A DNA stretch of 38,265 nt from Caulobacter sp. AP07 (GCF_000281955.1 NZ_AKKF01000142.1:1-38265); one strand, 5' to 3'. Counted from the stretch's first letter, positions 1 to 8,145 are shown. Notes: a model not told the origin generated them from the letters alone. Program-made: numbers and translations.

Positions 1-32
1 GGGAGAGGGTGCAAGAACGCCCCCGACAGCGA

Positions 33-64
33 ACGGGCGCCGGTTCGTTGGAACCGGCGCCCGT
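33..64 (-). terminator. Perfect 14-bp hairpin after the cold-shock gene
   Basis: Two 14-base arms (33-46 and 51-64) are exactly complementary around a 4-base GTTG loop. The hairpin lies 25 bases past the stop codon of the cold-shock gene on its strand. No clear T-run follows, so it may act as an mRNA 3' stabiliser as much as an intrinsic terminator. Confidence 0.65.
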
Positions 65-89
65 CAAACTGGCCGTAGCCTTGGAAACC

Positions 90-293
90 CTAGAGCGGCT
101 TCAGGTTGGCCGCCGCGATCTTGCCGCGCTCTTCGGCGGTGTCGAAGCTGACCTTCTGGCCTTCGTCGAGGCTGCGCAGCCCCGCGCGTTCGACGGCGCT
201 GATGTGCACGAACACGTCCTTGCCGCCGTCATCGGGCTGGATGAAGCCGAAACCCTTGGTTCCGTTGAACCATTTCACCACGCCGGTCGCCAT
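90..293 (-). CDS. Cold-shock domain protein (CspA family), 67 aa
   Basis: A single cold-shock domain of 67 residues, the usual length. It opens with [10 protein letters not shown] and contains the RNP1-type KGFGFI and RNP2-type VFVHI nucleic-acid-binding motifs. The family binds single-stranded RNA/DNA in the cytoplasm and acts as an RNA chaperone. The ATG at 293 is chosen because AGGAGA lies 7 bases upstream and because the match to the family starts exactly there; the frame is open further upstream but has no family character. A 176-base leader separates it from the next minus-strand gene, in keeping with the long 5' UTRs of some csp genes. A strong hairpin follows the stop. Confidence 0.95.
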   Translation of the reverse strand: MATGVVKWFNGTKGFGFIQPDDGGKDVFVHISAVERAGLRSLDEGQKVSFDTAEERGKIAAANLKPL

Positions 294-469
294 ATCGAAG
301 TCTCCTAGACCAAAGCCGATCCGATGCCCGGACATCGCGGGCGGGTAACAATCGCAGTTGTCCGGGTAGCGGTAGCAGGCCCAAATCCAGGATTGCGCGG
401 CAGATTGGACACGGCCCTGTTGAGGGGTCAATTCAAAAAACGTCGATATGCTTAAGCACGCATTCGGCT

Positions 470-1099
470 TCAACGCTCGGCCAGCAACGCCTCGACCAAT
501 CCGTGGGCCTCCGGGCTGGACCAGTCGGCGTCGCCCGACAGCCGGGCCCGCTCGCGGCCTTGCTTGTCGTAGATCACGGTGGTCGGATAGCCCTGGGCGC
601 GGGGGTCCAGCTCGAACGACAGCTTGTAGCCGGGGTCGCGATAGACCTGCAGTGGCGCGTTGGCCGTCATCTCGGCCTGCACCAGGTTGAGGTCGCTGTC
701 GCGGTCGACGCTGATCGGCAGCACCTTCAGCGGCTGGGTCGCGTAGCTGGCCTGGAGCTTGGCCAGGGTCGGCATCTCCTTCTTGCAGGGCGCGCACCAG
801 GTGGCCCACAGGTTCATCACCACCACCTGGCCCTTGAAACTGGCCAGGGTCAGTTCCTTGCCGGCGCCGTCGGTGAACACCGTGGCCGGCTGGCCGCGCG
901 GCTCGACGGGCACTTCCAGCTTCTCTAGCGACGCTTTCTTGAATTCCTTGAGGTCAACGACGCCTGCGGGTTTGAACGAAGCCGAGGCGATGACGTATAG
1001 AACCGCCGCGACGCCGATCAGCAGCACGGCGCCGATCGCCCATTTCAGCGGGCTGCGCTTCGGCGCCGCCTGGTTCTTGTCCGACTGGATTTCGCTCAT
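470..1099 (-). CDS. tlpA: TlpA-family membrane-anchored thiol:disulfide oxidoreductase
   Basis: This 209-residue protein has a charged N-terminus, one transmembrane segment at about residues 18-40, and a periplasmic thioredoxin fold with the active site [10 protein letters not shown] (Cys102 and Cys105). The fold continues with the cis-proline region ([13 protein letters not shown]). TlpA/ResA-type proteins reduce disulfides in the periplasm, often for cytochrome c or cytochrome oxidase copper-site assembly; the client here is unknown. The start ATG at 1099 abuts the argH ATG at 1100 on the other strand, so both codons share one CATATG palindrome. The open frame extends upstream into argH antisense but has no thioredoxin character there. 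Family assignment is firm; the exact role is not. Confidence 0.92.
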   Translation of the reverse strand: MSEIQSDKNQAAPKRSPLKWAIGAVLLIGVAAVLYVIASASFKPAGVVDLKEFKKASLEKLEVPVEPRGQPATVFTDGAGKELTLASFKGQVVVMNLWATWCAPCKKEMPTLAKLQASYATQPLKVLPISVDRDSDLNLVQAEMTANAPLQVYRDPGYKLSFELDPRAQGYPTTVIYDKQGRERARLSGDADWSSPEAHGLVEALLAER

Positions 1100-2524
1100 A
1101 TGACCGACAACGCCTCCGATAAGCCCCAGACCGCGACGGGCGGACAGGGCCAAGCCATGTGGGGCGGCAGGTTCTCGGCCAAGCCGGCGGAGCTGATGCA
1201 GGCGATCAATGTCAGCATCGGCTTCGACAAGCGCCTGTGGGCGCAGGACTTGGCGGGCTCCCGCGCCCATGCGCGGATGTTGATCAGCCAAGGCGTGATT
1301 GCAAGCGCGGACGGCGAGGAAATCCTCAAGGGCCTGGAGGCCATCGGGGCCGAGATCGTCGCGGGGACCTTCCCGTTCCGCGACGAATACGAAGACATCC
1401 ACATGAACATCGAGGCGCGGCTGCGCGAGCTGATCGGCCCGGTCGCCGGCCGGCTGCACACCGCCCGCTCGCGCAACGACCAGGTGGCGGTCGATTTCCG
1501 CCTGTGGGTCCGCGAAGCCTGCGAGCGTTCGGCGGGCCAACTGGAGGCGTTACAGCGCGCGCTGATCGCCCAGGCCGACGTTTACGCCGACGCCCTGATG
1601 CCGGGCTTCACCCACCTGCAGCCGGCCCAGCCGGTGACCTTCGGCCACCACCTGATGGCCTATGTCGAGATGTTCGGCCGCGACGCCTCGCGGTTCCGTG
1701 ACGCCCGGGCCCGGATGAACGAATGCCCGCTGGGCGCCGCCGCCCTGGCCGGCTCGCCCTTCCCGATCGACCGCCACGCCACGGCGGCCACCCTGGGCTT
1801 CGACCGTCCGACCGCCAATTCGCTGGACAGCGTCTCGGCCCGCGACTTCGCCCTGGAAGCCCTGTCGGCCGCCTCGATCACCGCCACGCACCTGTCGCGC
1901 CTGGCCGAGGAGATCGTGCTGTGGACGACGCCGATGTTCGGCTTCATCAAGCTGACCGACGCCTTCACGACCGGCAGCTCGATCATGCCGCAGAAGAAGA
2001 ACCCCGACGCCGCCGAGCTGATCCGCGCCAAGGTCGGCCGGATCCTGGGCTCCCTCACCACCCTGACCGTGGTGATGAAGGGCCTGCCGCTGGCCTATTC
2101 CAAGGACATGCAGGAGGACAAGGTCCCGACCTTCGAGGCCTTCGACGCCCTGGAGCTGAGCCTGCTGGCCATGGCCGGCATGGTCGCCGACCTGACGCCC
2201 AACACCGACAAGATGGCCGCCGCCGCCGGCGCGGGCTTCTCCACGGCCACCGACCTGGCCGATTGGCTGGTCCGCACGCTGAACATGCCTTTCCGCGACG
2301 CCCACCACGTGACAGGCTCGGCCGTGAAGGCGGCGGAGATCAAGGGCGTGGATCTGGCGGAACTGGCGCTGGCCGACTTGCAGGCGATCGAGCCGCGCAT
2401 CACTTCTGATATCTACTCCGTGCTCACGCCCGCCGCCTCGGCGGCCAGCCGCATCAGCTATGGCGGGACCGCTCCCGCCCAGGTTCGCGCCCAGGTCGCG
2501 CGTTGGAAGGAACTGCTCGGATGA
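1100..2524 (+). CDS. argH: Argininosuccinate lyase
   Basis: Splits argininosuccinate into arginine and fumarate, the last step of arginine biosynthesis, in the cytoplasm as a homotetramer. The 474 residues match the usual length. Seen directly are the start of the family core (MWGGRF), the HTARSRNDQ substrate segment and the fumarase/aspartase superfamily signature [10 protein letters not shown]. The start at 1100 has no evident Shine-Dalgarno sequence; an ATG at 1157 directly before the conserved core is an alternative, but an N-terminal tail of this kind is common in Caulobacter relatives. The stop overlaps the next gene's ATG in ATGA, implying translational coupling to the lipoprotein and probably an operon with lysA. 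Confidence 0.97.
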   Translation: MTDNASDKPQTATGGQGQAMWGGRFSAKPAELMQAINVSIGFDKRLWAQDLAGSRAHARMLISQGVIASADGEEILKGLEAIGAEIVAGTFPFRDEYEDIHMNIEARLRELIGPVAGRLHTARSRNDQVAVDFRLWVREACERSAGQLEALQRALIAQADVYADALMPGFTHLQPAQPVTFGHHLMAYVEMFGRDASRFRDARARMNECPLGAAALAGSPFPIDRHATAATLGFDRPTANSLDSVSARDFALEALSAASITATHLSRLAEEIVLWTTPMFGFIKLTDAFTTGSSIMPQKKNPDAAELIRAKVGRILGSLTTLTVVMKGLPLAYSKDMQEDKVPTFEAFDALELSLLAMAGMVADLTPNTDKMAAAAGAGFSTATDLADWLVRTLNMPFRDAHHVTGSAVKAAEIKGVDLAELALADLQAIEPRITSDIYSVLTPAASAASRISYGGTAPAQVRAQVARWKELLG

Positions 2525-2835
2525 TCCGTCCCCTCGCTTTCGTGACCCTGGCCGCGCTAGCCGTGTCGTCCATGGGCCTGGCGGCCTGCGGCAAGCAGGC
2601 CGAGCTCGAACGTCCGGCCCCGCTGTGGAACGCCCAGAAGAAGGCCGCCTTCGAGGCCGAGCGCCGCGCCGGTTCGGCCCAGGCCAACCAGCCGGCCCGC
2701 CCCGGCGGCATCCAGGAAAACATGGACCCGGCGTCGAGCAACCGCACGAACCGCGCCGCCCCGCTGGGCGGCACCCAGACCGACCCGTTCGGCGGCCCCT
2801 CGGGCGCCGGCTTCCCCGGCGCGACGAAGAACTGA
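2521..2835 (+). CDS. Small LptM-like lipoprotein between argH and lysA
   Basis: A 104-residue protein with a short positive N-terminus, a hydrophobic segment and a lipobox ending GLAAC-GK, so Cys23 should be lipidated and the protein exported. After the Cys it reads GKQ...L, resembling the CGQKGPL start of LptM (YifL), the small lipoprotein that helps mature the LPS translocon LptD and is often encoded just upstream of lysA/dapF. The remainder is low-complexity, rich in Pro, Ala, Gly, Asn and Arg. The ATG at 2521 overlaps the argH stop. Lipoprotein status is clear; equivalence to LptM rests on position and the CGxQ motif only. Confidence 0.85.
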   Translation: MIRPLAFVTLAALAVSSMGLAACGKQAELERPAPLWNAQKKAAFEAERRAGSAQANQPARPGGIQENMDPASSNRTNRAAPLGGTQTDPFGGPSGAGFPGATKN

Positions 2836-2838
2836 TTC

Positions 2839-2880
2839 GTCATCCCGGACGTCGCGCGCCGCGCGAGGCTCCGGGATGAC
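2839..2880. repeat. Intergenic palindrome with GTCATCCCGGA arms
   Basis: The arms at 2839-2849 and 2870-2880 are perfect 11-base inverted repeats around a GC-rich centre that itself pairs (GCGCG/CGCGC). It sits between the lipoprotein and lysA. The shape suits a REP-like dispersed element; it could attenuate or stabilise the operon mRNA. Confidence 0.55.
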
Positions 2881-2898
2881 CGCCATGAAGAGAGCCTC

Positions 2899-4179
2899 TT
2901 GAACCATTTCGAATACGGCCCCGAGGGCCTCGCCTGCGAAGGCGTCCCGCTGGCCCGCGTCGCGGCGCAGGTCGGCACGCCGGTCTATGTCTATTCCCGC
3001 GCCACGCTGGAGCGGCACTACACCGTGTTCCGCGCCGCCCTGGAGCTGGCCGGGATCGTCGACCCGCTGATCGCCTATGCGGTGAAGGCCAATTCCAACG
3101 TCGCGGTGCTCAAGGTGCTGGGCGACCTGGGGGCCGGGGCCGACACCGTGTCGGAGGGCGAGGTGCGCCGCGCCCTGGCGGCCGGCATCCCAGGCGAGCG
3201 GATCGTGTTCTCCGGCGTCGGCAAGAAGCGCGGCGAGATCGCCTTCGCGCTGCAAGCCGGCGTCGCCGAGATCAACGTCGAGTCCGAGCCCGAGCTGAAC
3301 CTGATCGCCGCCGTCGCCGCCGAGCTGGGCGTCAAGGCCAAGGTGGCGTTCCGGGTCAATCCGGACGTCGCGGCCGGCGGCCACGCCAAGATCGCCACCG
3401 GCAAGTCCGAGAACAAGTTCGGCGTGTCGTTCGCCGAGGCCGCGCGGCTGTACGCCAACGCCAGCAACCACGCCCATCTCGAGCCGATCGGCGTGGCCTG
3501 CCACATCGGCAGCCAGATCACCGACCTGACGCCGATGCGCCAGGCCTTCAGCAAGATGCGCGGCCTGGTCGAGCAGTTGCTGGCCGAGGGTCTGCATGTC
3601 GAGCGCCTGGACCTGGGCGGCGGCCTGGGCGTGCCCTATTTCAACATGCCCGAACCGCCCTCGCCCGCCGAGTTCGCGGCCATGGTCGCCGAGGTGACCC
3701 AGGGCCTGCCCGTCAAGCTGGCCTTCGAGCCGGGCCGGGTGATCGCCGCCAACGCCGGGGTGCTGGTCAGCGAGGTGATCCACGTCCACGAGCGGCCGGA
3801 GGGCAAGCGCTTCCTGGTCATCGACGCGGCGATGAACGACCTGATCCGCCCGGCCATGTACGACGCCTTCCACGACATCCGTCCGCTGGTCCCGCGCGCC
3901 AAAACCGAGCAGGGGGGCGAGACGACCTACGACGTGGTCGGTCCGATCTGCGAGACCGGCGACACGTTCACCCGTGATCGCGCCTTGCCGTCGCTGGCGG
4001 CGGGCGACCGGGTGGCCTTCATGTCGGCCGGGGCCTACGGCGCAGCCATGGCCAGCGAATATAACACCCGGCCGCTGGTGCCCGAGGTGCTGGTCGACGG
4101 GGACAGGTTCGCGGTGATCCGCGAACGGCCGTCGTATGAGGACATGCTGAGCCGGGACGTGGTGCCGGACTGGGTATGA
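2899..4179 (+). CDS. lysA: Diaminopimelate decarboxylase
   Basis: Decarboxylates meso-diaminopimelate to L-lysine, the last lysine step, using PLP. The 426 residues match the family (fold III, alanine-racemase-like barrel). The PLP lysine lies in YAVKANSN (about Lys63); also visible are HIGSQ, the glycine-rich DLGGGLGVPY, the phosphate-binding EPGR and the dimer-interface GPICETGD with its cysteine. Translation appears to start at TTG 2899 after a purine-rich AAGAGAG; a 5-codon ORF beginning ATG at 2885 overlaps this start and could modulate it. It follows the lipoprotein by 63 bases and ends in a strong terminator at 4245-4281. Confidence 0.96.
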   Translation: MNHFEYGPEGLACEGVPLARVAAQVGTPVYVYSRATLERHYTVFRAALELAGIVDPLIAYAVKANSNVAVLKVLGDLGAGADTVSEGEVRRALAAGIPGERIVFSGVGKKRGEIAFALQAGVAEINVESEPELNLIAAVAAELGVKAKVAFRVNPDVAAGGHAKIATGKSENKFGVSFAEAARLYANASNHAHLEPIGVACHIGSQITDLTPMRQAFSKMRGLVEQLLAEGLHVERLDLGGGLGVPYFNMPEPPSPAEFAAMVAEVTQGLPVKLAFEPGRVIAANAGVLVSEVIHVHERPEGKRFLVIDAAMNDLIRPAMYDAFHDIRPLVPRAKTEQGGETTYDVVGPICETGDTFTRDRALPSLAAGDRVAFMSAGAYGAAMASEYNTRPLVPEVLVDGDRFAVIRERPSYEDMLSRDVVPDWV

Positions 4180-4182
4180 CTT

Positions 4183-4235
4183 CCCTCTCCCCTTGCGGAA
4201 GAGGGTGGCCCGCGGAGCGGGTCGGGTGAGGGGTT
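4183..4235. repeat. GC-rich imperfect inverted repeat after lysA
   Basis: A CCCTCTCCCC...GGGTGAGGGG type inverted repeat lies between the lysA stop and its terminator. Its antisense translation (PHPTRSAGHPLPQGER) resembles a motif often produced by dispersed intergenic repeats of Caulobacter-like genomes; that link is from memory, not a search. Confidence 0.4.
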
Positions 4236-4244
4236 GAAGAACAG

Positions 4245-4281
4245 AAACGCCGCGACAGCCGAAAGGCCGGTCGCGGCGTTT
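4245..4281. terminator. Terminator hairpin between lysA and the recombinase
   Basis: Twelve-base arms (4245-4256 and 4270-4281) are complementary, beginning AAACGCCGCGA, with a small inner GCC-GAAA-GGC hairpin. A/T-rich ends on both sides suit bidirectional use: end of lysA on the plus strand, and possibly the minus-strand recombinase transcript. Confidence 0.75.
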
Positions 4282-5533
4282 GTCGTTTGAGAGACCCCTC
4301 GCAGTACTTCACACCCATCCCCTCGCCGCCGTTGCGAAAGGACAACCTCAGCGGGGCTTGCTGGATCGCTCCGCGATCCTCCGCCCAGGCTAGAATCTTC
4401 TCCAAATCCCCGAACATCCGCACATCGTGCTCGCCGCGCCGGTCTGTCGGGGTGACGACGATCTTCTCGATCAGCGCCCGCAAGGCCGTGGCCGCCTCGG
4501 TGCGGTTGTCGGGATTGCCCAGCGCCTCGGTCAGCCGTTCCACCTTGCGGCGATAGAGTTCGGCGACGTTGGGGTGAATGTCGGGAACATCGCGCGGCGC
4601 CTCGGCCATGGCCGCCTCGATGGCGGCGACCTCGTTTTCCAGCTCGCGCAGGCGCCCCACCATGCCCGGCGTGTACTCGCCCTCCTCGATCATGGTCAGG
4701 ATGCCCTTGGCCGCCTTGCGCGCCTTCTCCAGGCGCTGGCGGTCCACCGCCTCGTTGGCCCGGCGCTCATGGTTGAGCCGGTTGGTCTCCTCGATGAACG
4801 ACCGCATCGCCTCGGCCGCGATCTGGGGCGTCAGCAGCCGATCGCGCAGACCGGTCAGAACCCTGGCCTCCAACCGCTCGGCGACAAGGGTGGTCTTGTT
4901 GGAGCATCCCTTGCCGGTGATGCGGCCCAGGCAGACCATGCGACCATTGCCCCGGCGGGTGATGGGCCCGCCACAGACCCCGCAGGCGACCAGACCCGAC
5001 AGCAGGCTCGACGGACGGCGCGCCGCCGACGCCGCGCCCAGCAGGCGCTTGCCGTCGGCCACGGCCTGCTCATAGACGCGCGAGAACTCCTCCTGCCGCG
5101 CCTTGGCGGCGTTCCACAGACCGTCATCGACGATCCGCAGGTGCGGCACCTCGGCGTGAACCCATTCGCTTTCGGGATTGGCCCGGCGCTTAACGCCGCC
5201 GGTGTCGGGGTCGCGCAGGTCCCTGGCTCGGTTCCAGACCATGCGGCCGACATAGAGGGGGTTGTTCAAGATGCCGTGGACGCCGTTGGATTTGCCGCGA
5301 ATGGTCTGGGAACTCCAGGCCCGCCCACGCGGCGCGGGAACGCCGGCTTCATTGAGCTCGACGGCGATCTGGCGCGGGCTCTTGCCGGCGACGTAGTCCT
5401 TGAAGACACCCCGGACGACCTCGGCCTGCTCGGGAATGATCTCCCGCTCGCCAGTCGTCACCTTGCCGGCCGCGTCGAAGGCGCGGATCACGCCGTAGCC
5501 GTAGCACTTGTTGCCGCTCGCCTTGCCCGCCTC

Positions 5534-5543
5534 GACCCGACCC
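5534..5543. repeat. GACCC tandem duplication causing the frameshift
   Basis: Two adjacent copies of GACCC (GGGTC on the coding strand), followed by a partial third (GACCG). One copy too many shifts the recombinase frame. Slipped-strand gain or loss here would switch the gene off or on. Confidence 0.85.
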
Positions 5544-5973
5544 GACCGCGAAGACCCCGGTGGGTCTTGGCGGCAAGCTCCTTGAGGAACAGGGCGTTCA
5601 TCGTGCCCTTGAGGCCGACGTGAAGCTCGCTGATCTCGCCCTCCGACAGGGTGATGACCGGCACGCCCGCGAACCGCAGCCGCTTGAAGAGCGCGGCGAT
5701 ATCCTCCTGATCGCGGCTGAGCCGGTCCAGCGCCTCGGCCAGGACCACATCGAACTTGCCCGCCATGGCGTCGTGCAGGAGCGCGCGAACCCCAGGGCGC
5801 AGGATCATCGTCGAGCCTGAGATCGCCGCGTCCGAATAGTCCGCCGTCACCGACCAGCCCTGCTTGTCGGCGTAGAGACGGCAGATGCGAAACTGGTCTT
5901 CGATGGAAGCGGCCGACTGCTTGTCGTCGGAATAGCGGGCGTAGAGCGCGACGCGGGTCATCGAAGAACTCCT

Positions 5974-6159
5974 TCAAGCTGGCGTGTCGTTGGTCTCGGC
6001 ATTGGCCGCCGCCATCCGCTGGGCGAACTCCTCGCGCGCAATCTGGCGGCCGATCAGGCGGGCCAAGGTCATGAGCGCGGCTTGGCCCTGCTCGCTGATC
6101 GGCGGGCCGTCATTGGCGGGGGTGATGGTCTGCGAAGGCGGGGGAGAGGGCTCGTCCAT
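5974..6159 (-). CDS. Small conserved hypothetical preceding the recombinase
   Basis: A 61-residue acidic, Pro-rich-headed protein whose second half (ALMTLARLIGRQIAREEFAQRM) looks like an amphipathic helix. It ends 12 bases before the recombinase start, so the two were probably one operon. The ATG at 6159 is preferred because GTGGAG lies 8 bases upstream; the frame is open further upstream but poor in character. Function unknown; similar small proteins sit before recombinases in other alphaproteobacterial islands (recollection). It could be an accessory or regulatory partner. Confidence 0.6.
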   Translation of the reverse strand: MDEPSPPPSQTITPANDGPPISEQGQAALMTLARLIGRQIAREEFAQRMAAANAETNDTPA

Positions 6160-6413
6160 GCTTGGCTCCACAACTGGAGCCGTCACGGTTCGGGGCTCGT
6201 CGCCCCAAGTCAAAGGCGCGTCAGTCCAAGCGACGCTCTCCACCCTCCCATTCCGGCAAGCTGCGGAAACCTCGCGGGATACTCCCGGCGTCAACGGGAA
6301 ACGGGAGAAAGAAGTGAAATTGAAGCGCGTCATGGCCCCTAGACGCGCCAGACCGGCAACCAAAACGGTGGTCATGCGCAACGATCTGGGGTTCGACCTC
6401 CAAATCATTGCCG

Positions 6414-6944
6414 CTAGACCGGCAACGGTTCGACGGGTGCGTAGGCCGCGCCACAGTCGGGGCAATGGGCCTTGGTGAGGAAAGCGTGGGCCTCGCGGAC
6501 GAAAGGCCAAGCCTCTCCGTCCTGGCAGTAGTTGAGGCGAAAGCCGATGGAGAGCATGGCCGTGGCGTCTTGGACGGTGTGAGGCTTGAGCTTCGACAGG
6601 ACGACCAGCGCCTTGTCGCGAACCTCGTAAAGGCGATCACACTCGGCGGAGATGGCGTCCATCTCCCTGCCCTCGGGCAAGGCGCTGATCTGACCTTTGG
6701 TGAGTTTGAAATAAGGGTACTGAGCGACCAGCGCGGTCTCCAGCGCCGAGGCGCGCCGGCCAAGCCGGTCGATTTCCTGATCCAGGGCGAGCCAACTGGC
6801 GCACCGCGCGGGGATGCTTGCTGCCCTTACCGGCGCTGCTCCCCGCGCAGGCCCCATCAACGGAACGATGGTCGCGCCGACTACCGTGCGACGTGAGACA
6901 ACAGGCAGGCGCGTGCCGTCGCCCGTCTTTCGACGCTGGCCCAT
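6414..6944 (-). CDS. Hypothetical protein with Tat-like N-terminus
   Basis: A 176-residue protein with AGGA ahead of the ATG at 6944. Its N-terminus has SRRTVVGATIVPLMGPA, resembling a twin-arginine signal (S-R-R-x followed by a hydrophobic stretch) and an Ala-x-Ala-like end. The middle is helical and charged, and the C-terminus carries CPDCG, a possible zinc or metal knuckle with the nearby Cys and His. It lies 254 bases upstream of the small recombinase-linked gene on the same strand and seems part of the mobile region. No function is recognised. Export is uncertain because the twin-arginine motif is incomplete. Confidence 0.65.
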   Translation of the reverse strand: MGQRRKTGDGTRLPVVSRRTVVGATIVPLMGPARGAAPVRAASIPARCASWLALDQEIDRLGRRASALETALVAQYPYFKLTKGQISALPEGREMDAISAECDRLYEVRDKALVVLSKLKPHTVQDATAMLSIGFRLNYCQDGEAWPFVREAHAFLTKAHCPDCGAAYAPVEPLPV

Positions 6945-7006
6945 AGCGTTGGTCCTGATTCAGTGGGTATCGTGAAACTAACGCCTTAAGCAGCCTCAAT
7001 CAATCT

Positions 7007-7038
7007 AAAAGTACGTTGAGGCGTACAAAAAGTACGTT
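7007..7038 (+). promoter_or_regulatory. Twin AAAAGTACGTT repeats at the XRE gene start
   Basis: Two identical 11-base repeats (7007-7017 and 7028-7038) are exactly 21 bases, two helical turns, apart; a CGTAC between them forms an inverted pair with the first. The second copy ends three bases before the ATG. This is the geometry of an autoregulatory operator for the small HTH protein it precedes. Confidence 0.6.
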
Positions 7039-7041
7039 TTC

Positions 7042-7293
7042 ATGATCACCGCATCGCAGATCAGAGCCGGCCGTGCCCTCGTTGACTGGACGGGAGCTAA
7101 GCTTGCTGAAGCGGCAGGCCTCGCTTTGCAAACAATTCGACGCATGGAAAGCCAGGTTGGCCCTGGTCGCAGCTCGGCCGCCAACGTCGAGGCCGTCCGT
7201 CGCGCTCTAGAGGAAGCCGGAGTGATCTTTCTAGACGCGGATGACGTGGCCGGCGTTGGGCCGGGCGTCCGCCTGAAACCTGATCGCGGTTAA
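7042..7293 (+). CDS. Small XRE-family HTH regulator
   Basis: An 83-residue protein made almost wholly of a helix-turn-helix of Cro/C1 type: ITASQIRAGRALVDWTGAKLAEAAGLALQTIRRMES, followed by the NVEAVRRALEEAGVIF segment typical of this alphaproteobacterial subfamily. It is a DNA-binding repressor candidate. No Shine-Dalgarno sequence precedes the ATG at 7042; a leaderless or very short leader is plausible, with twin repeats lying at the start codon. It is transcribed away from the recombinase operon and shares its 97-base intergenic region with the Tat-like hypothetical gene, so it may control that gene too. Confidence 0.85.
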   Translation: MITASQIRAGRALVDWTGAKLAEAAGLALQTIRRMESQVGPGRSSAANVEAVRRALEEAGVIFLDADDVAGVGPGVRLKPDRG

Positions 7294-7325
7294 GCCGCAG
7301 GCGCGAATGCGCCCGATCCGGCTTA
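7291..7325 (+). terminator. Hairpin overlapping the XRE stop codon
   Basis: TTAAGCCG (7291-7298) pairs with CGGCTTAA (7318-7325), enclosing a smaller GGCGC/GCGCC hairpin; the right arm also belongs to a 12-base palindrome at 7318-7329. No T-run follows, so the terminator role is probable, not certain. Confidence 0.45.
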
Positions 7326-7344
7326 AGCCGCTTGCCAAGCCAGA

Positions 7345-7436
7345 GCCGAACGGAGAGCGACCGGTCAAGGGTTCGCGCCAGCGCACCGCCGTAGGCGGCG
7401 GCGAAGCCGCCCTTGAGGGGGCGATCTCCGTTCGGC
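7345..7436. repeat. 92-base imperfect long hairpin (possible ncRNA or palindromic repeat)
   Basis: Outer 11-base arms GCCGAACGGAG / CTCCGTTCGGC are perfect. After an internal loop TCAAGGG / CCCTTGA pair, then TTCGC / GCGAA with a 4-base bulge, then a terminal CCGCC-GTA-GGCGG hairpin. The whole forms a rod on either strand. It contains no ORF and sits in the non-coding stretch between the XRE gene and the winged-helix gene. It could be a small RNA, a dispersed palindromic unit or a recombination site. Confidence 0.55.
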
Positions 7437-7708
7437 ACCCACGCTGAACTGGACCGCATCTGTGGCCGAGATCGAGGCCAGAGGAGCAGTTTGCGTGCTT
7501 TTAGGTCTTAGGTCCCGGTCAAGGGATTGAGTTCAATGGGGAAATCGTCGGGTGAGGAACCTCGGGTTTCACGAGGTTCCTGTAAAAGTTAAACACCATC
7601 ATGCACTTAGGGGCCGAAGGTCCCGGTGCTTTTATCTTGCCCTAGCAATGTGAAGGGCCCAGACGGCAAATCCCGCCTCCGGAGACAGCTTTGCCGTTCG
7701 ATTGAAAC
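7437..7708. other. Intergenic stretch with one perfect hairpin
   Basis: With the elements just before it, this completes about 415 bases without a gene. The only firm structure is a perfect 10-base stem AGGAACCTCG / CGAGGTTCCT at 7555-7581 with a 7-base loop. GGTCCCGGT occurs twice (7511-7519 and 7629-7637). Base composition is lower in GC than the core genes, in line with imported DNA. No coding sequence was seen. Confidence 0.5.
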
Positions 7709-8068
7709 CTAGTGGCGATAATCAGAGAGCGCCTTGGTCAAATGGTGCTCTCCTGGCCCAGTGATATGAAATCGACCGTCGGCGCTCTTGTGAACCAAAC
7801 GATCAGCACCGAGGCGTTGCAAGGTCTTGCTCACTGTTGAAGACCCGTTCTTGCTCGAGATTCCTAATGCCTTTCGATCGATGCCCGCCGGTGCGCAACG
7901 CCCTATCAAGAGCAAAAGCTCGACTGCACAGGACACCTTAGCGGTAATCACCACCTCATTACCCAAAGTCTCGATCAGCGGCATCTCCACCCACATGAGC
8001 GTCGACATCGCCTCGGATACCGCTGACTCACCATCTACGGGGTAAAGGCGAAGCAATTCGGCGATCAC
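7709..8068 (-). CDS. Orphan winged-helix-like hypothetical protein
   Basis: Up to 119 residues from a GTG at 8068; an ATG at 8008 (MSTLMWVEMP) preceded by GAGGCG is an alternative start. The C-terminal half reads like a MarR/GntR-style winged helix: a helical segment, then SSTVSKTLQRLGADRLV (recognition helix) and HKSADGRFHITGPG (wing). It is probably a DNA-binding protein; target and ligand are unknown. It stands alone between the mobile region and the stress island and is less GC-rich than its neighbours, so it may belong to the mobile part. Confidence 0.6.
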   Translation of the reverse strand: MIAELLRLYPVDGESAVSEAMSTLMWVEMPLIETLGNEVVITAKVSCAVELLLLIGRCAPAGIDRKALGISSKNGSSTVSKTLQRLGADRLVHKSADGRFHITGPGEHHLTKALSDYRH

Positions 8069-8145
8069 CCAGGAGGCAGGCCGCCCTTCAGCCTTGAGTC
8101 CAAGACCCCTGGCTTGCGCGAGCGGACTTCAAGCTTGGACGCCGC

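Larger units (their letters stand above)
4019..5961 (-). pseudogene. Large serine recombinase, frameshifted
   Basis: The N-terminal resolvase domain begins at ATG 5961 (MTRVALYARYSDDKQ; the Ser of ARYS is the catalytic serine) and continues through LDRLSRDQED and LKGTMNALFLKELAAKT. At 5534-5543 the 5-base unit GACCC is present twice; removing one copy joins GLRGRV directly to EAGK...CYGYG, the expected order. The second frame then gives the recombinase domain, a zinc-ribbon segment (CGVCGG...CLGR...GCSNKT) and a coiled coil. As it stands the first frame stops at 5488 after 157 residues. The recognisable part ends near 4370; the frame runs on through the terminator into lysA antisense to a stop at 4019, so the native end is probably lost. 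Such enzymes integrate and excise mobile elements. Confidence 0.88.

Noticed and set aside
1550..2308. Long open frame antisense to argH
   Set aside because: Same type of compositional shadow; argH has all family motifs.
2557..3873. Long open frame antisense to lysA
   Set aside because: His/Gly/Asp/Arg-rich shadow of a high-GC gene, with no domain and no ribosome site; lysA on the plus strand is certain.
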